Below are positions 33,477 to 45,714 of a stretch of DNA of 64,000 nt, piece by piece. The stretch spans positions 2,347,501 to 2,411,500 of the forward strand of contig JAEOAD010000032.1 in NCBI GenBank assembly GCA_036365145.1. The letters are read 5' to 3'. Positions within the stretch are counted from its first letter, which is position 1, and each line of letters opens with the position of its first letter. This stretch comes from Orientallactaga sibirica (Eukaryota; Chordata; Mammalia; Rodentia; Dipodidae). A model generated the notes under the pieces. That model saw only the letters and a list, made by a program, of their open reading frames with translations. It made no database searches and was not told where the DNA came from. A program made the position numbers and the translations under genes.

Positions 33477-33590
33477 AAATTAAAAATTAAAAATAAAAAG
33501 ATAAAAAATATATTAGAGACATATCAAACAAAACAAAAATTAAAAATTAAAAATAAAAAGATAAAAAATATATTAGAGACATATCAAAGA
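33477..33590. repeat. 60-bp direct tandem duplication
   Basis: Bases 33481-33528 and 33541-33588 are identical over 48 bases (TAAAAATTAAAAATAAAAAG and onward, ending ACATATCAAA), with a 60-base period. Similarity extends a little upstream with small differences. The left copy continues the A-rich tail of the DIP element. Confidence 0.95.
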
Positions 33591-33591
33591 G

Positions 33592-34305
33592 AAACAAAAG
33601 GCATGTTAAATTGCTCATACAGTCAACATCAAAAATGTGAAAATTATGGATATCCTGTGGATATTCTCTCTTTTTGACTATAATGACATGATTTACTCAT
33701 ACATTGCTAGTAAAAAAAGTACTCAGGGAACATTTCAGAATACTGTTTGATAACATAAAGCAAAACCGAGCCTTTATGTTTTTGTCAGAAAATTGAGAAA
33801 AATGCAGGTAAAAACATTAAAATCTTTTTGAAAATTACAGTAGGATATTGTTTAAATAAAGGATGATTTTTTTAGGACAAAGGAAACACTAGAAAAACCT
33901 TCACACTCTATTAAACAGTAGAAATATAGATACAACATACTGTCTACCCTTGTCTATATTATTAACAAAGAACATGTGCTGTGCTTATTAAGAGAAAATG
34001 TAACACCACAGATGAAGCCATTTCTGAAGCAATGCACCATGGGTACTGAAATTAAGCTTCTCTTTTCATTGAACCAGCTCATCTTACAGGCCTGACAATA
34101 AATCTAAAGAGAGAGGATATGAGTGTGAATCACACACTTAACGAATTATAACAAAACAGTGTCATCCTGGCCAGTGAACAACCTATAGGTAGCCCTCCAT
34201 TTCCCCAACTCTATACTGAGCCAAATGAACTATGCATTTTTCACGTGTTTGTTATAGTGTTACACACAGAGGCAGACAAGAAAGACCAAGCCAGGGCTAA
34301 GGATT
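33592..34305. other. Unique sequence
   Basis: No gene or repeat recognised. Confidence 0.5.
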
Positions 34306-34309
34306 TTTA

Positions 34310-34545
34310 AAAATATATTTTATTTATTTAAGAGAGACAAAGAGGGGGAGAGAGAGAGAAAGGGAGAGAGGGAGGGAAGGAGGAAGGGAGAGAGAATTGA
34401 CACACCAGGGCCTCCAGTCACTGCAAACAAACTCCAGACATATGCAGCCCCTTGTCCCCTTGTGCATCTGGCTAATGTGGGTCCTGGAGAATTGAACCAA
34501 GGTTTGGCAGGCAAAAACCTTAACTGCTAAGCCATGTCTCCAACA
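34310..34545 (-). mobile_element. DIP SINE, minus strand
   Basis: The minus-strand copy is essentially complete, with a purine-rich (CT on its own strand) tract at about 34331-34396. An extra CCCCTTGT repeat at about 34449-34463 comes from a short tandem duplication. A candidate TSD TAAGGWTTTT is at both ends (about 34299 and 34546). Confidence 0.88.
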
Positions 34546-34559
34546 GTAAGGTTTTTTTT

Positions 34560-35190
34560 TTTTTTTGTTTGTTTGTTTTTTTTTACCATTCCATGGTTAA
34601 GAATGCAATGTGAAAGAAACTAAGATGAAAAAAAAAAAAAACTGAAGTGTTGTGTCATTCATTTTCAGATAGGGTTCTCACCCACAAGTGAAGACGAAGA
34701 CTTGCAATTGGAAAGTCAGATGACATTTCTCCAACTATTTATTACCAGGTTATCAGACTCTCAATATTATAAAGTGTAACTTCATGAGAATTGAGGAAAA
34801 TGCATATGAATCAGTTTTCTTTATAAGAAGGCTGACAAGAAAAACCTATGTATGTGCATTAATGACTCTAAGAAGGCTGCAGTTTGAAGATAGGCTCTTG
34901 TCTTGTCTCGTTTGGGCATCACTGGGACTCACACTCTGTAGACACACTTGAGTTCCTGCCCCAAAGACCATTCCGCTGTCACAGTGGAGCACAGTGTATT
35001 CCAGGGGGTGAGAGAGGGCCCTGAAGGAAGTACACCCATCGACGACAGAAAGAAGAAGTCAGACAGGAAGACCTTTGAAAGAGAGGACAGGGTCATGCCA
35101 TCTCATCCACAGTTTTAGGAAAGCAACTTTAAAAGGAATTGTTCAAATTTGGTTTTTGCATTTGGAAAAATGCAAAGAACCTCAGTACAA
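34560..35190. other. Unique sequence
   Basis: No gene recognised. It starts with T-rich runs (34552-34585), perhaps from an older SINE tail. Confidence 0.45.
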
Positions 35191-35192
35191 AA

Positions 35193-35196
35193 AAAA

Positions 35197-35243
<47 letters not shown>

Positions 35244-35244
35244 A
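35193..35244. repeat. (TAAA)n microsatellite
   Basis: About thirteen AAAT/TAAA units lie in a row, directly before a B1 copy. Confidence 0.95.
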
Positions 35245-35246
35245 GT

Positions 35247-35386
35247 CTTAAGCCAGGTGTGTGGCACATGCCTTAAATCCCAGCACTTGGGAGGCAGAGA
35301 TAGGAGGATCACTGTAAGCTCAAGGCCACCCTGAGACTACATAGTGAATTCCAGGTCAGCCTGAGTTAGAGTGAGACCCCACCTCA
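35247..35386 (+). mobile_element. B1 SINE
   Basis: The B1 text AAGCCAGGTGTGTGGCACAT through CATAGTGAATTCCAGGTCAG to GAGACCCCACCTCAAG is present with the internal duplicated block. Its A tail has been replaced by a (CA)n run. Confidence 0.92.
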
Positions 35387-35388
35387 AG

Positions 35389-35416
<28 letters not shown>
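35387..35416. repeat. (CA)n microsatellite in a B1 tail
   Basis: About 14 CA units occupy the place of the A-rich tail of the preceding B1, a common origin of microsatellites. Confidence 0.9.
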
Positions 35417-35419
<3 letters not shown>

Positions 35420-35984
35420 ATCATTGTCCGTGAGATTAGACAAAGACATTATGAACCAGAAAGTACAATCCTGCACATAGACGTTTCTCGTGCCCTGCAC
35501 CATGAGATGATGAAGACGTTTTCTACTTCTCACAGGAGCACGCACTGCATGCTAAAGCAGGCTTAGCCACAGTGGACAGCTATTACAGGGCCAGGTGCTG
35601 CATCTCAGGGACATTCAGCAATGTCTACCTGTTGTCAAATGCAAATCACTAAAAGCGACTGATTTCCATGCAGCAAACAAACACGCTTTTCATACATAAC
35701 CCTTCAGTGCGTTCAGAGAGTGAAATATGCGACCACAGACCAAACTATTTTTCCTAAAAATTATTTCAAACTGCTAGATCAAAGACATAACAGTTCTAAC
35801 ATATACTAATTATGTGAAAAACAAGGAATACCTTTTGAATCAGAAAAAGCATGAGGTCCCAAACTAATTTCACTTTTTCTATGAATATACCTCAAAACTA
35901 CAACTTAATATTAAGGTATAACTTATGTTGGACACCTAAGTGTTACAGGGCTAAAATTATTAGTGTTTGCTAAATATTAGTTTT
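35417..35984. other. Unique sequence
   Basis: No gene or repeat recognised. Confidence 0.5.
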
Positions 35985-36725
35985 TATATTTTTTATTAAG
36001 TTGAAGTATTGCATGGAGACACCATGTGTGGCTACCATCATTCCTCCCTTCCCTTCCCCCACCCCACTGAGGGCCCTTCTGGGTGGGCCTGCTGGTGTTC
36101 ACCATGGAGGTGTGGGTTATGCGTTGTAAGAAGAGCAGCAGCCAGTCATTGAGCAGGAGCAATGCCTCTGGCTATTCCCTCCCACCCTGTGGCTCTTACA
36201 TTCTTTCCACCCCCTCTTAAACAAAAGTCCCTGAGTCTTGGTGGGTGTGCCCTAACTCTCCTTTAGTGGTGAGCTCTCAGTAGCTTGTGGGTTTCTGCCT
36301 TGATACATTTTGAGTAGCCTCCATCTGTCTGTCTGTCTGTCTGTCTCCATCACCCTGACGCAGGTTGTCAGGCTCCCGGTGGAAGCAGCACTCTTGCTCA
36401 TCTCATCACTCCTCTGTGGTTTCCCCTGGGCCTGGCTGCTGTGCTCGGGGTGCTTCATCTGCTGACACGGAGGCAGCTATATACTCTTGTTCTGGTGATA
36501 GATTTTGGTTGTCCTTGCTTCTTGCTGCCTAACTGGAATCAAGCCAGATGCCCATCATTTAATGAACGGATAAGGAAGATGTGGTACATATACACAATGA
36601 AATTCTACTCAGCTGTAAGGAAAAATGATACAATGAAATTTGTAGGAAAATGGATGATGTTGGAACAGATCATACTAAATATTATTTTGCTTAAAAAAAA
36701 ACAGCAAAAATATATGCTAAGGTAA
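35985..36725 (+). repeat. L1 3'-end-derived block
   Basis: The right part has GATGTGGTACATATACACAA followed by TGAAATTCTACTCAGCTG and 'GTAGGAAAATGGATGATGTTGG', a phrase known from mammalian L1 3' regions. The left part (about 36010-36440) aligns with the block at 45715-46115, including 'AGTGGTGAGCTCTCAGTAGC' and 'CTCCATCACCCTGACG'. A (TCTG)n run of about five units lies at 36324-36345. The 94-codon frame is L1-derived and not a gene. I take it as a diverged L1 3' end of a different lineage from the one at 52890. Confidence 0.65.
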
Positions 36726-39721
36726 CTTCCTCAAAGGTAATTGCTTCCATTAGAATGAAATGCCATGAGCAGCTGTCTTCATAACATTGTGTGTTTTTTT
36801 TAATTTGATTTGATTTTTATTTGATTTCATCATGAAATTAAGAACTAGTGTCTTAACTTGAAAATGTCTCTAAGTTGCTAATTTGCACTTTCTCAGGAAG
36901 TCTGGTTGATGATATTTATAATAATTTCTTATCTTTATAGGATCCAGTGGTTGTACTTTAAGTTACTACCAAATGTTTCATACAGTCATGCATCACCAAG
37001 CAATGGTGAGTTTCTAACCAACCAGCCGGCCAGGCTTGGATTTCACCATTATCTTTCAAGCATGTACTTAGAGCCAGAGTACTTACTTACTTAGCCAAGC
37101 TCTATTGTCATCAATGTGTACATGCTATGTCTGCAATATTCTCAAATCCTATTATCTTAAGGTTATAATAATAACATTTTCCTTAACTAAAGAGTTTCAG
37201 GATTATTAACAAAATACTATAATGAGCCTATTTGGTATAACAAAATATCCCTTGTGAGAACATAACATACTGAAAACACAGATTTGAACTGAATGTAGTT
37301 TTCCGAGCACCTGTCAGTCAGCTATCTCCCATGCCTACCCTTCCTTATTCACAGAGTCAGTGAGAAGAGCCAGGTTTGGCCGCCTGCTTCATTCAGTAAT
37401 TCAGGTCTTCACAGTTGAAGAAAATCAATGTAGGTTTTTCAAGTTTCTAAATCAAGTAACTCTAAGACATGTCCTTTTTGACTTATTACAACCATTCTAT
37501 TATCCATCTCAAGGATTCAACATTTCAGCATAAATAGTATTATATAGTAGCTATTAATTTGTCTGCTATAAATCTTTTTTGGGGGTTTCATCTGCAGTCT
37601 TGTAGTACTAAAACATAGTAAAAATGTATATATGACTGTTAACATATGTCCAAAATAGATGTATTTTCAAAACAATATGGCTGTTAATGAACTTCTCCCA
37701 CTTAATTCTTCCTCTTGCATCAGAACCTTATGGCGAGATTGCAAAAAGCAATGAAAGTAAGATTAAAGCAATAAAACAATTTTGAAAAATTATAGTCTCA
37801 AACTTCAAAAATGTTATAGTTTTGGCAAGAGATTAAGCAATCTAAAGAAACAATGATAACAGTTTTCTCACATAAAACAATACAGATGATGTTGCAAATG
37901 AACCATAAAAATACTCCCTTGGAGGAAATTGACTTCAGAGTCTTTCAGACTCCACATTGAGCTCTCTGCATTTAGTTTCAGTGTAAAAAGCCCCAGGATG
38001 CATCCCTGCCCTTTGTCATGGCTTAAAAGCATATGGATGATAGCAGAAATAAATTTATTGAATATTCAAGTAAAATGGCAACTTGGAAATAACCCAGACA
38101 GAAATCCACTGTTTCACAGATGAGTGGACAAAACTCTCAGCAAAGGGAGCAATGACCTATAGTAGGATAAAAACTCCATCACCAGCATCTCAAGAACACA
38201 TGCCAGAGGTTTCCAGAAGCACTCCTTGGATCTCCAATCTCTTTCTCAAACATCTGCCTCAGAAGTTTGAAATGTAATTTCCCCTATGGGAAAAAAAAAA
38301 ATAGTGCCCTTGACCAATTAACCTCCTTTAAATTTGAGCTTAACTTCTCAGATCATCACGTGCCATCTCCTGTAACAGTTTTTTCAGTTTTCTCCCCTTG
38401 CACCCAATTCTCTACCTACGATAGTCAAGCTAATGCCAGAACCTACGTAGGAAAATACGTCTCTGAAGGACACCAATACCCTGGTTCACCAAAGGCAGAA
38501 TTATTAGTTCTCTTTTATCAATTTAGCTTCTCGTGAGCACTCCCACAATTCATCCTATTTTACTGAACAGCGGGTCTCTGGCCTCCTTGGATGTCCACCA
38601 CTCAGGTTTTTTGTTTGTTTGCTTGTTTGTTTTTTGTTCTTTCATCTTTCTCTATCAAATTTTGATACGTTTTTGTACTGTAAGGCATGGGACTGGGGCT
38701 CTTTTCAATTTATAATGTTTACCTAGGTGAACTCAAACTATATTTCTACATGCTGAAATTTTTCATGACCCAAAGGAACCTTGCCATTATTGTTTTTGCT
38801 AACTTAGGACACAATTAGTGGCCTAAATTTCTTTATGCCTGGAACATTTATTTATTGTTCTTAATACCATGTTCCCCTAGGTGGTCTTAGCTATAGCAAT
38901 GCGTCCATACATCTGAGTACATCACACATAACACTTACTATTACTACATGCATCAACTAGTTGGATATAGAGAGGAGTCCCCCGTAAACACTGTATGTGA
39001 AACAGAGTTGATCTCCACTGTACCACTTGTTAGCTCAAAGTATAACAAATAGCTTCTAGATCCCAGTTTCTGAAACTGTAGGTCACATCCCCATATGGAG
39101 GTCACATAATGGAATGTGGTGGATTCCCCCACCAAAAAATAGCAGAGGTTTCTGAACATGCAATAACAACAAATTAATTTAAAATCAAATGCATAATAAA
39201 TCCAAAGAATGTCTGACAGATTTTGCCTATGTCATAATATTCCAATTCATGACCTTATTTCTGAGCACACAACATGCACATTTCACAGCAAATGCCCTTG
39301 TGCTATGCCACAGCAAAAATAATGCCTGTAGCGTGCCATCATTCTATGCCATATCAATGAGTGTCAGTGTCTGAAATGCCTGGCTCAGATTGAAGACCAC
39401 TGCATGTTATGAACTGCAGTGTTTTTCCTGAACACACAGAGCATAATGCTCTTACAGAAGCTAAATTTCCAACTGTGGAAAGAAAACATATTTACCATTT
39501 TCCTCTCATCATTCCTCACCATGTAAGAATCAGATTTCTGAGATGGACCTTAACATACCTCTCTCATTTTGTACTGTGCATTTATATGAAGTGGAATTTC
39601 TAGCAATGACAATTATAAAACAAGAATGATAATTAATTCTAAAAAACTTTGCACATGTTCTATGTCCTGAAGTATCAAGGAAAAAGCTAAGCTTTATTTT
39701 TTATATTTAAAAAAACTAAAC
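36726..39721. other. Largest repeat-free stretch, 3 kb
   Basis: I recognised no gene, RNA or repeat in this AT-rich interval. Open frames are under 90 codons. One splice-like pair (about 36941-37005) frames a short open stretch, but no protein is recognisable. Confidence 0.45.
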
Positions 39722-39935
39722 AGGGCTGAAGAGATGGCTTAGTGGTTAAGGTGATCACCTGTAAAGCCTAAGGACCCAGGTTCAATTCCCCAGTACCTAC
39801 ATGAGCCATATGCACAAGGTGGCACATGTATCTGGAGTTCATTTGCAGTGGCTAGAGCCTTGGTATGCATATTCTCTCTCTTTCTATCTTCCTCTCTCTC
39901 TCAAACACACAAATAGATAAATAAAATATTTAAAA
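39722..39935 (+). mobile_element. DIP SINE
   Basis: Full order is present: GGGCTGAAGAGATGGCTTAG head, body, a short CT tract and an ACAAATAGATAAATAAAA tail. Moderate divergence. Confidence 0.92.
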
Positions 39936-41349
39936 GTTTAACAAATATGTTCATCTCTGAATGTAAATTTGCTTTAATTTTTCATAATTGTAAAATTACA
40001 TGTACACCAAAAATAGTTTTAAAATAAATTTCTCTATGATTTTTATCAGTAAATGCTTAATTTGCATAGCAATTTTGTATATCCATAAATCTGAGATGCT
40101 GCAAAAATTTCTCAGGCAAAAGCATGGCCATGAGCTGAAAAAGTTTAGGAAGCTAAGCTTCCAGGACAAGCTAACCTCAGATGTTACACTGAGCTTCTAC
40201 TGCTCACACTGAATTTAATCAAGGGCCAGGCGAAGCTTCTTGACTATTCCAAGAGGAGAGAGACACAAGTTTTCATGGTGACAGTGACCATCATCACAAC
40301 AAAATGCATGAGTAAGAAGTTCTTGTTCTCCTAACCTGGATAAAAATACTTCAAAGTTAAGCAAACTTGATGGGTAAATCCTGGTTTGGCCTCATGTTTC
40401 CCTTACAGAGGGAGGGTAACAGATGGCATCAGCTTAGCTTTCAGGGCCCTAATGCCCACAGTTGCTGTCTTAGCTCTGTCGCTGAACTTGCTCCTATGCC
40501 AGATGACAGAGATGACTCATGACCCCAGGATGACAATGCTGACCCCAAGAAACTGACAAACCCACCATCACCTTGACTGATGATGTGCTGAAATGAATTT
40601 TGGAGTGTTTTTGTTGTTGTTGTTTGTTTTTGTTGGTTTTGTAGCATCTTATCATACAATATCGAGAAATCACACACCATTTAAAATTACTTTTCAAAAC
40701 AAAAAGCTAATCTTATGACTTGATTCTTATATATTTTTGCTCAATACTTTCAGTCAGGACAAACAAAGAATATGATTAAGATGGCTAAAAACTATGGATG
40801 TAAGTACATTAATCTCTGGACAAAAGAAATGTAAAAGATGCTTCAGTCACCTTTCTTAAGTAAAATAAGAAATTTTCAGTGAATAGTTCAATCCATCCAT
40901 AAGATATCATTACATTTCTTGACTATCAAGGATGAAAGAAATAGTTAACAAGCAGCATCAAAATCCCCATGATTTGTACCTTCTGATAATTTTCTAGGCT
41001 CAAGTGTAATTCACATAAAAATGTTTGTTGATCATTAATGTTTTTATCAAGTTCTAAATTTCATGGAATAAAATGTTATATGATAAACTCCTAACACTAT
41101 TTTGCCACCTGTCTTTTGACATTAACTAGAAGTTTCTCAGTTTTCAATGTTAGTTCTCCCGTCATTTTAATATCCATACTGGATTTTATCAATATAGTAA
41201 ACACGCCACCTGAAAGACAGACCAATGGTGGAAGAGCAAGTGATGAATATACTAATTAGTCTTCGTGCATCATCTTCAGTGTATAGTGAATCAAAACATC
41301 ACATTACATCTGATAGATAGACCCAAATATATGTCAATTAAAAAATATA
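39936..41349. other. Unique sequence, 1.4 kb
   Basis: No gene or repeat recognised. A TTG-rich low-complexity patch is at about 40608-40640. Confidence 0.45.
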
Positions 41350-41529
41350 AGGGCTGGAGAGATGGCTTAGTGGTTAAGGTACTTGCCCGCAAAGCCTAGG
41401 GACCCATGTTCAACTCTCCAGATCCCACTTTAGCCACATGCACAAAAATGAGGCAAGCACAACACACATGCCCACTAGGTAGTGTAAGCCTCTGGAATTC
41501 AATTGCAGTGGCTGAGGCCCTGGTGCGCC

Positions 41530-41575
<46 letters not shown>

Positions 41576-41626
41576 CTCTCTAAAACAAAATAAAATAAAA
41601 TAATTTTAAATATAAATAAATAAGTT
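41350..41626 (+). mobile_element. DIP SINE with (TC)n expansion
   Basis: The head is GGGCTGGAGAGATGGCTTAG. The body carries a roughly 40-base unusual segment (about 41446-41495) in place of the usual GGTGGCACATGCAT part. The CT tract is a clean (TC)n run (about 41532-41571). The tail is AAAATAAAATAAAATAA. Confidence 0.9.
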
Positions 41627-42339
41627 AGAAATTCATACAATAGGAGAATGCATTAAACAAAATAGTTTCCATTTCATTAAGAAATATATGTTTAACAATA
41701 TACTCATTTTTGACTGAGCCAACAAGTTTTCTACCAGAAATAAATCCTAAAATGTGGTGCAAATTTTCTTTCATTGGGAAAGGAAACTCCAGTTGCTGGC
41801 CTACAATCACTCAAATAAAGTGGAGGATCTGTATCTCTAGCAATGTTTCTCTCTATTCATCTACACCATGGTCCAGCATGCAACATCGAGTCACCTGGAC
41901 AATATCCTCATGACAAATACCAGAATATGACCCAAATCACATCAACTGGCTCTCCATCAAGAGACAAGGAGGCCACATCCCAATTCAAGACATCCCAACC
42001 CAGCTCACAGAAAATAAGGAGGTGAATGTAAGGTCTCCTCATTCTAAAGGCATCCTTCTCTGCCTGCCTTTTCTGTAAGTGCATCCTTCCATCCCATTTT
42101 ATTTCCACATAAGCAAAGGAGCTGGAGTGTTTGAATACTTGGATTAAGGCCTTGGTTCCTAGCCAGAGCCTCCTGCTGCTAGCATGAAAATGAGTCACCA
42201 GGAGTCCCACAAGTTACAAAAGTAAGATAGTCCCTTGGTCCTTTGGAAGCTGAAGGCCCAGTCTGGCTTCAGCCAACCTGCCTCTCTCTTCCCTGGCATA
42301 CTAACACACTCCTTGTCTCATCCCTTCCCTCCCCACCCC
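41627..42339. other. Unique sequence
   Basis: No gene recognised. Overlapping frames (41710-42210) on both strands have no known motif. Confidence 0.45.
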
Positions 42340-42465
42340 ATATATTATATCTATATATCTATACCTGTGTCTATGCATTTATAACATCTATCTCTATCAT
42401 TGCCATAGCTACATCTATTTCACCTATATCTATATCATCTCTCTATACCTATAGCTATATCATTT
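42340..42465. repeat. TATC-rich low-complexity region
   Basis: Irregular TATATCTATATATC and CTATACC units extend over about 120 bases. They produce a chance reading frame rich in Ile, Tyr and Ser. Confidence 0.8.
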
Positions 42466-42698
42466 TTCCTTTTGGTAGTACTAAACCTCAAAGTATCAAG
42501 AATCTATCATTAAAAGTTATATAGCCTCAAAAAACCAATAGAAATTGTTACATAAATAACAAAACAACCCAGTATGCCAGTAACTTCATATGCTTCACCC
42601 TTAGGAATAATTTATAGATCTTAAATACAGTAAGCTTTATTTCTAAGTGTCACTTTAATTTTTAATGTCTTACTGTTTCATTAAAACATAGCATTACA

Positions 42699-43067
42699 GG
42701 CTAGAGAGATGGCTTTGCAGTTAAGGTGTTATTTGCAAAGACAAAGGACCCAGGTTCAATCCCCCTGGACCCACATAAGCCAGATGCACAAGGTGGCACA
42801 TGCATCTGGAGTTTGTTTGCAGTGGCTGGATGCCCTGGCATGCCCATTCTCCCCCCCCCCTCCCTTTCTCTCTCTAAATAGAAATATTAGATATAAAAAT
42901 ATTTTTAAAAAACAGGACCCACATAAGCCAGATGCATAAGGGGTATATGCATCTGTAGTTTGTTTGCAGTGACTGGAGACCCTAGCCTGCCCATTCTCTC
43001 CCCCCCTCTCTAATAAATAAATAAAATATATTAAAAATATTTAAAAATTTAAAAATATAGAAAAACG
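42699..43067 (+). mobile_element. DIP SINE dimer within one TSD
   Basis: A complete DIP (about 42699-42913) is followed directly by a second, head-less DIP (about 42914-43067) starting at AGGACCCACATAAGCCAGAT. Both have their own CT tract and A-rich tail. One TSD TAGCATTACA flanks the pair (42689-42698 and 43068-43077). The pair therefore inserted as one unit, or a tandem duplication formed after insertion. Confidence 0.85.
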
Positions 43068-43084
43068 TAGCATTACAAACATGT

Positions 43085-43174
43085 GTTTTTGTGCATGTGG
43101 GTGCTGAAGACTAGAATTCTAGTCGTCTATTACACAGTAAGCATTTTTACCACTAAGTCATCTCCCCAGCCCCT
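43085..43174 (-). repeat. SINE head fragment, minus strand
   Basis: Near the right end AAGTCATCTCCCCAGCCCCT is the reverse complement of a tRNA-like head. GGGTGCTGAAGACTAGAATT to the left fits a decayed B2/B4-like body. Confidence 0.55.
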
Positions 43175-44360
43175 TAACTGTGTTATTTTCATTGTCTTAT
43201 GAATGTATGCCTTCAATAGATATTCCTAAAGTATCATACTTTTCATAACTTAACCTAAAACTTTCCCTTTTAACTTTTGCTAAAAGGGATGCCATGGCTG
43301 ACTGGTTATATTATTTTCACTGTTTCCAATGTTGACATTCTGAAGTCCTTCAATTCAAACACATTCCTATGTTTTGTAATACATAATTTTAATAAATCAA
43401 TCCCTCTTAATAAATCAATCCTTTTTAAGTATATTTACCTCTTACTAAAATGTTACATTTGTTGACCTTCCAATAATCGGTTTTCTAGAGGAAAAAAACA
43501 TCACCCAAAATTTATAGCCTAAACTTGACTGAGTTTCTCAGTACTTTTATTCACAAGTGAAAAACTGCTGGCTTTGTCTCACAAATAATAGCTAATTATG
43601 ATAATATAAAAATAAGACATATGCTGTCTTTATAGAAATGACTCTCATGGGCCAGAAATGTTAAGTGTGAACCTATCAAAAAGAGGACAGAAGAAGCTGT
43701 TTCTATCTGTGGAACTCTCTCTGAACTCTGTCTGTTAATTGGCTCTTCTATACTCTGAGATGTAATTGGTTGCAGTAATTTTTAACAAAGTACACAATTC
43801 TGCACACAGATGGGTATGCTAGGCTATGCTTTAATATGAAATTCTCTTCTCTTCTACTTTATTTTCCTGCTTCAAATGACTGTGATGTGTGGAAATGATT
43901 TTAAAGCCCACACATGCCTCACAGATAAGACTTCATAGAACCCTCACCCATGCTATATAATCCAAAGGAAAATAAAAGAGGCATTAACAACTCGGTCATG
44001 TTGCATTAAAGTATCTGCCTTAAACACAAGAGTATCTGTCACCACTTCATCTCTCTCTGTGCTTTTCTTATTCACTCCCCAATTACCTTTCAGAAGGTCA
44101 CCTTGAAGCTGTCTTGATGCATTAGTAACTGTTTGGTAAGTTAGTGTTCCTTACAACAAGGACAATCACGATTCTCTAAAACTGTTGGAAAATGTTAGAA
44201 ACACCATCTATAGTGATTACGGACATTGGTAGTTGCAGAATTTAAATGGATGAGAGTTACAGGCAGACCTTTAGAGTTGAAAAATAAGGAGCATACCATA
44301 TTGCAGTACTCTGGGAATGAACTTGGGCTTTCCTCATCTCGGGCAGATCTAGAACCTTCC
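43175..44360. other. Unique AT-rich sequence, 1.2 kb
   Basis: No gene or repeat recognised. Confidence 0.5.
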
Positions 44361-44364
44361 AGCA

Positions 44365-44530
44365 GACAGCAATGGAAGAACAGGCTTTACTGCCAGACCT
44401 TCTAGGTTCAGATCACTTCCTGGCTCTGCTAATTCTGTCCTGTTTCCTTAGCAACTCTAAAAGTGGGTAATGTCAGTATCTCTTTCAAAAGTAATTAACA
44501 GGAATATGCACATATGGTCAGCCCACATTG
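44365..44530 (+). repeat. MIR fragment
   Basis: 'TGCCAGACCTTCTAGGTTCA', then 'TTCCTGGCTCTGCTAATTC', 'TGTTTCCTTAGCAACTCTAA' and AGTGGGTAATGTCAGTATCT follow the MIR body and core in order. Diverged. Confidence 0.7.
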
Positions 44531-44689
44531 TATGTGAATTGTCAATGTATTTATTTCCCTAATTTTTGAGTCCTGTCCTATGTGTATTTGTCTTTATCTT
44601 TATAAATTTTTTTCTAACAATTTCTATTATTGTAGGGTATCTCATATCTGGTGTTCATGAAAAACAAATATGCAGAAGATCATATAAAT

Positions 44690-44896
44690 ATATATTTTAT
44701 TTATTTATTTATTTATTTATTTATCTATTTATTTTTACTAGGAGAGAGAGAATTGGTCCACCAGGGCCTCCTGCCACTGCAAAATCCAGATTCATAAGCC
44801 AGTTTATCTGGCTTTATAGGAGTGCTGGGGAAATCAAGCCCAGCTATCAGGCTTTGCAAGCATGTGCCTTTAAACACTGAACCATCTCTCCAGCCC
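44690..44896 (-). mobile_element. DIP SINE, minus strand, diverged
   Basis: The tail is a TTTATTTATTTATTTATT run of about ten units (44695-44735). The head reads GGGGCTGGAGAGATGGTTCA on the minus strand. The middle has lost several blocks and the CT tract is nearly gone. Confidence 0.85.
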
Positions 44897-45714
44897 CAAA
44901 GATCTATTTTTTTTTATTTCTTCCCCTTTCTTTTTGTCTATAAGGATGGACTTACCCCAGTGTCTCCAGCACAAGTTTGAGATTAACATATTTTATCGCT
45001 CATCCTTTTAGTTAACTGTTCATGTATAAAGTAATGTAACAAATGTAATCCAAAATTCTGGAATGATGCAGAAGGTGATCATATCAGAGAGTTTTGTGAA
45101 CACAAAAATATACAAATATAATTGTGTGTATGTGTTTGCATGTATTTATGTGGATACATGTGTGTATACAAGGAGAGACGACAAGAGTGTTTCAGAAAAG
45201 TAAGTTCAAGGTGTTTTTCAAATATAGATAATAATATAAATATTTATTCCCATGCAAAGATTCTGAGAAAAGAGCATATCTAAATTGTCAAGTGAAGCTT
45301 GAACAGAAATTCATAAATGTGAAACTCATGATGTTTTCCAGGATTTTTTTTATAGAAAGCAAAATTTATTTTTTGCTTTCCTAAGAATATTTTAGTCGTC
45401 TGGCAAAAACATATATGAAGAGTAAAACTAAAATCAGAGGCACCACGTGGACAAGGATTATATTGCTTAAGCAGGAGGCTACAAAGTCTCTAAAGTGTGG
45501 TAAGTATGAAAGTAGAGATGGATGGACGAAGAGTCATTACGGGAGGAGTTAACAGGCACAAGTGGGAGTATACATGGCAGTGGACTGTGGGGAAGAGTGC
45601 AGAGAGATGTTTTTGAGTTTGATGAGAAAATGTGATAATACGAGGTTCCCATTGAAGTGGTCACAGCCAGCAAAATCTCATTCTCTCACAGATTACATGT
45701 ACACGAACTTGACT
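44897..45714. other. Unique AT-rich sequence
   Basis: No gene recognised. A short TG-rich patch is at about 45126-45160. Confidence 0.45.

Noticed and set aside
36941..37005. Second splice-like pair (TTTATAG acceptor, ATG|GTGAGT donor)
   Set aside because: The enclosed translations are not protein-like and two frames are equally open, so it is likely a cryptic pair.
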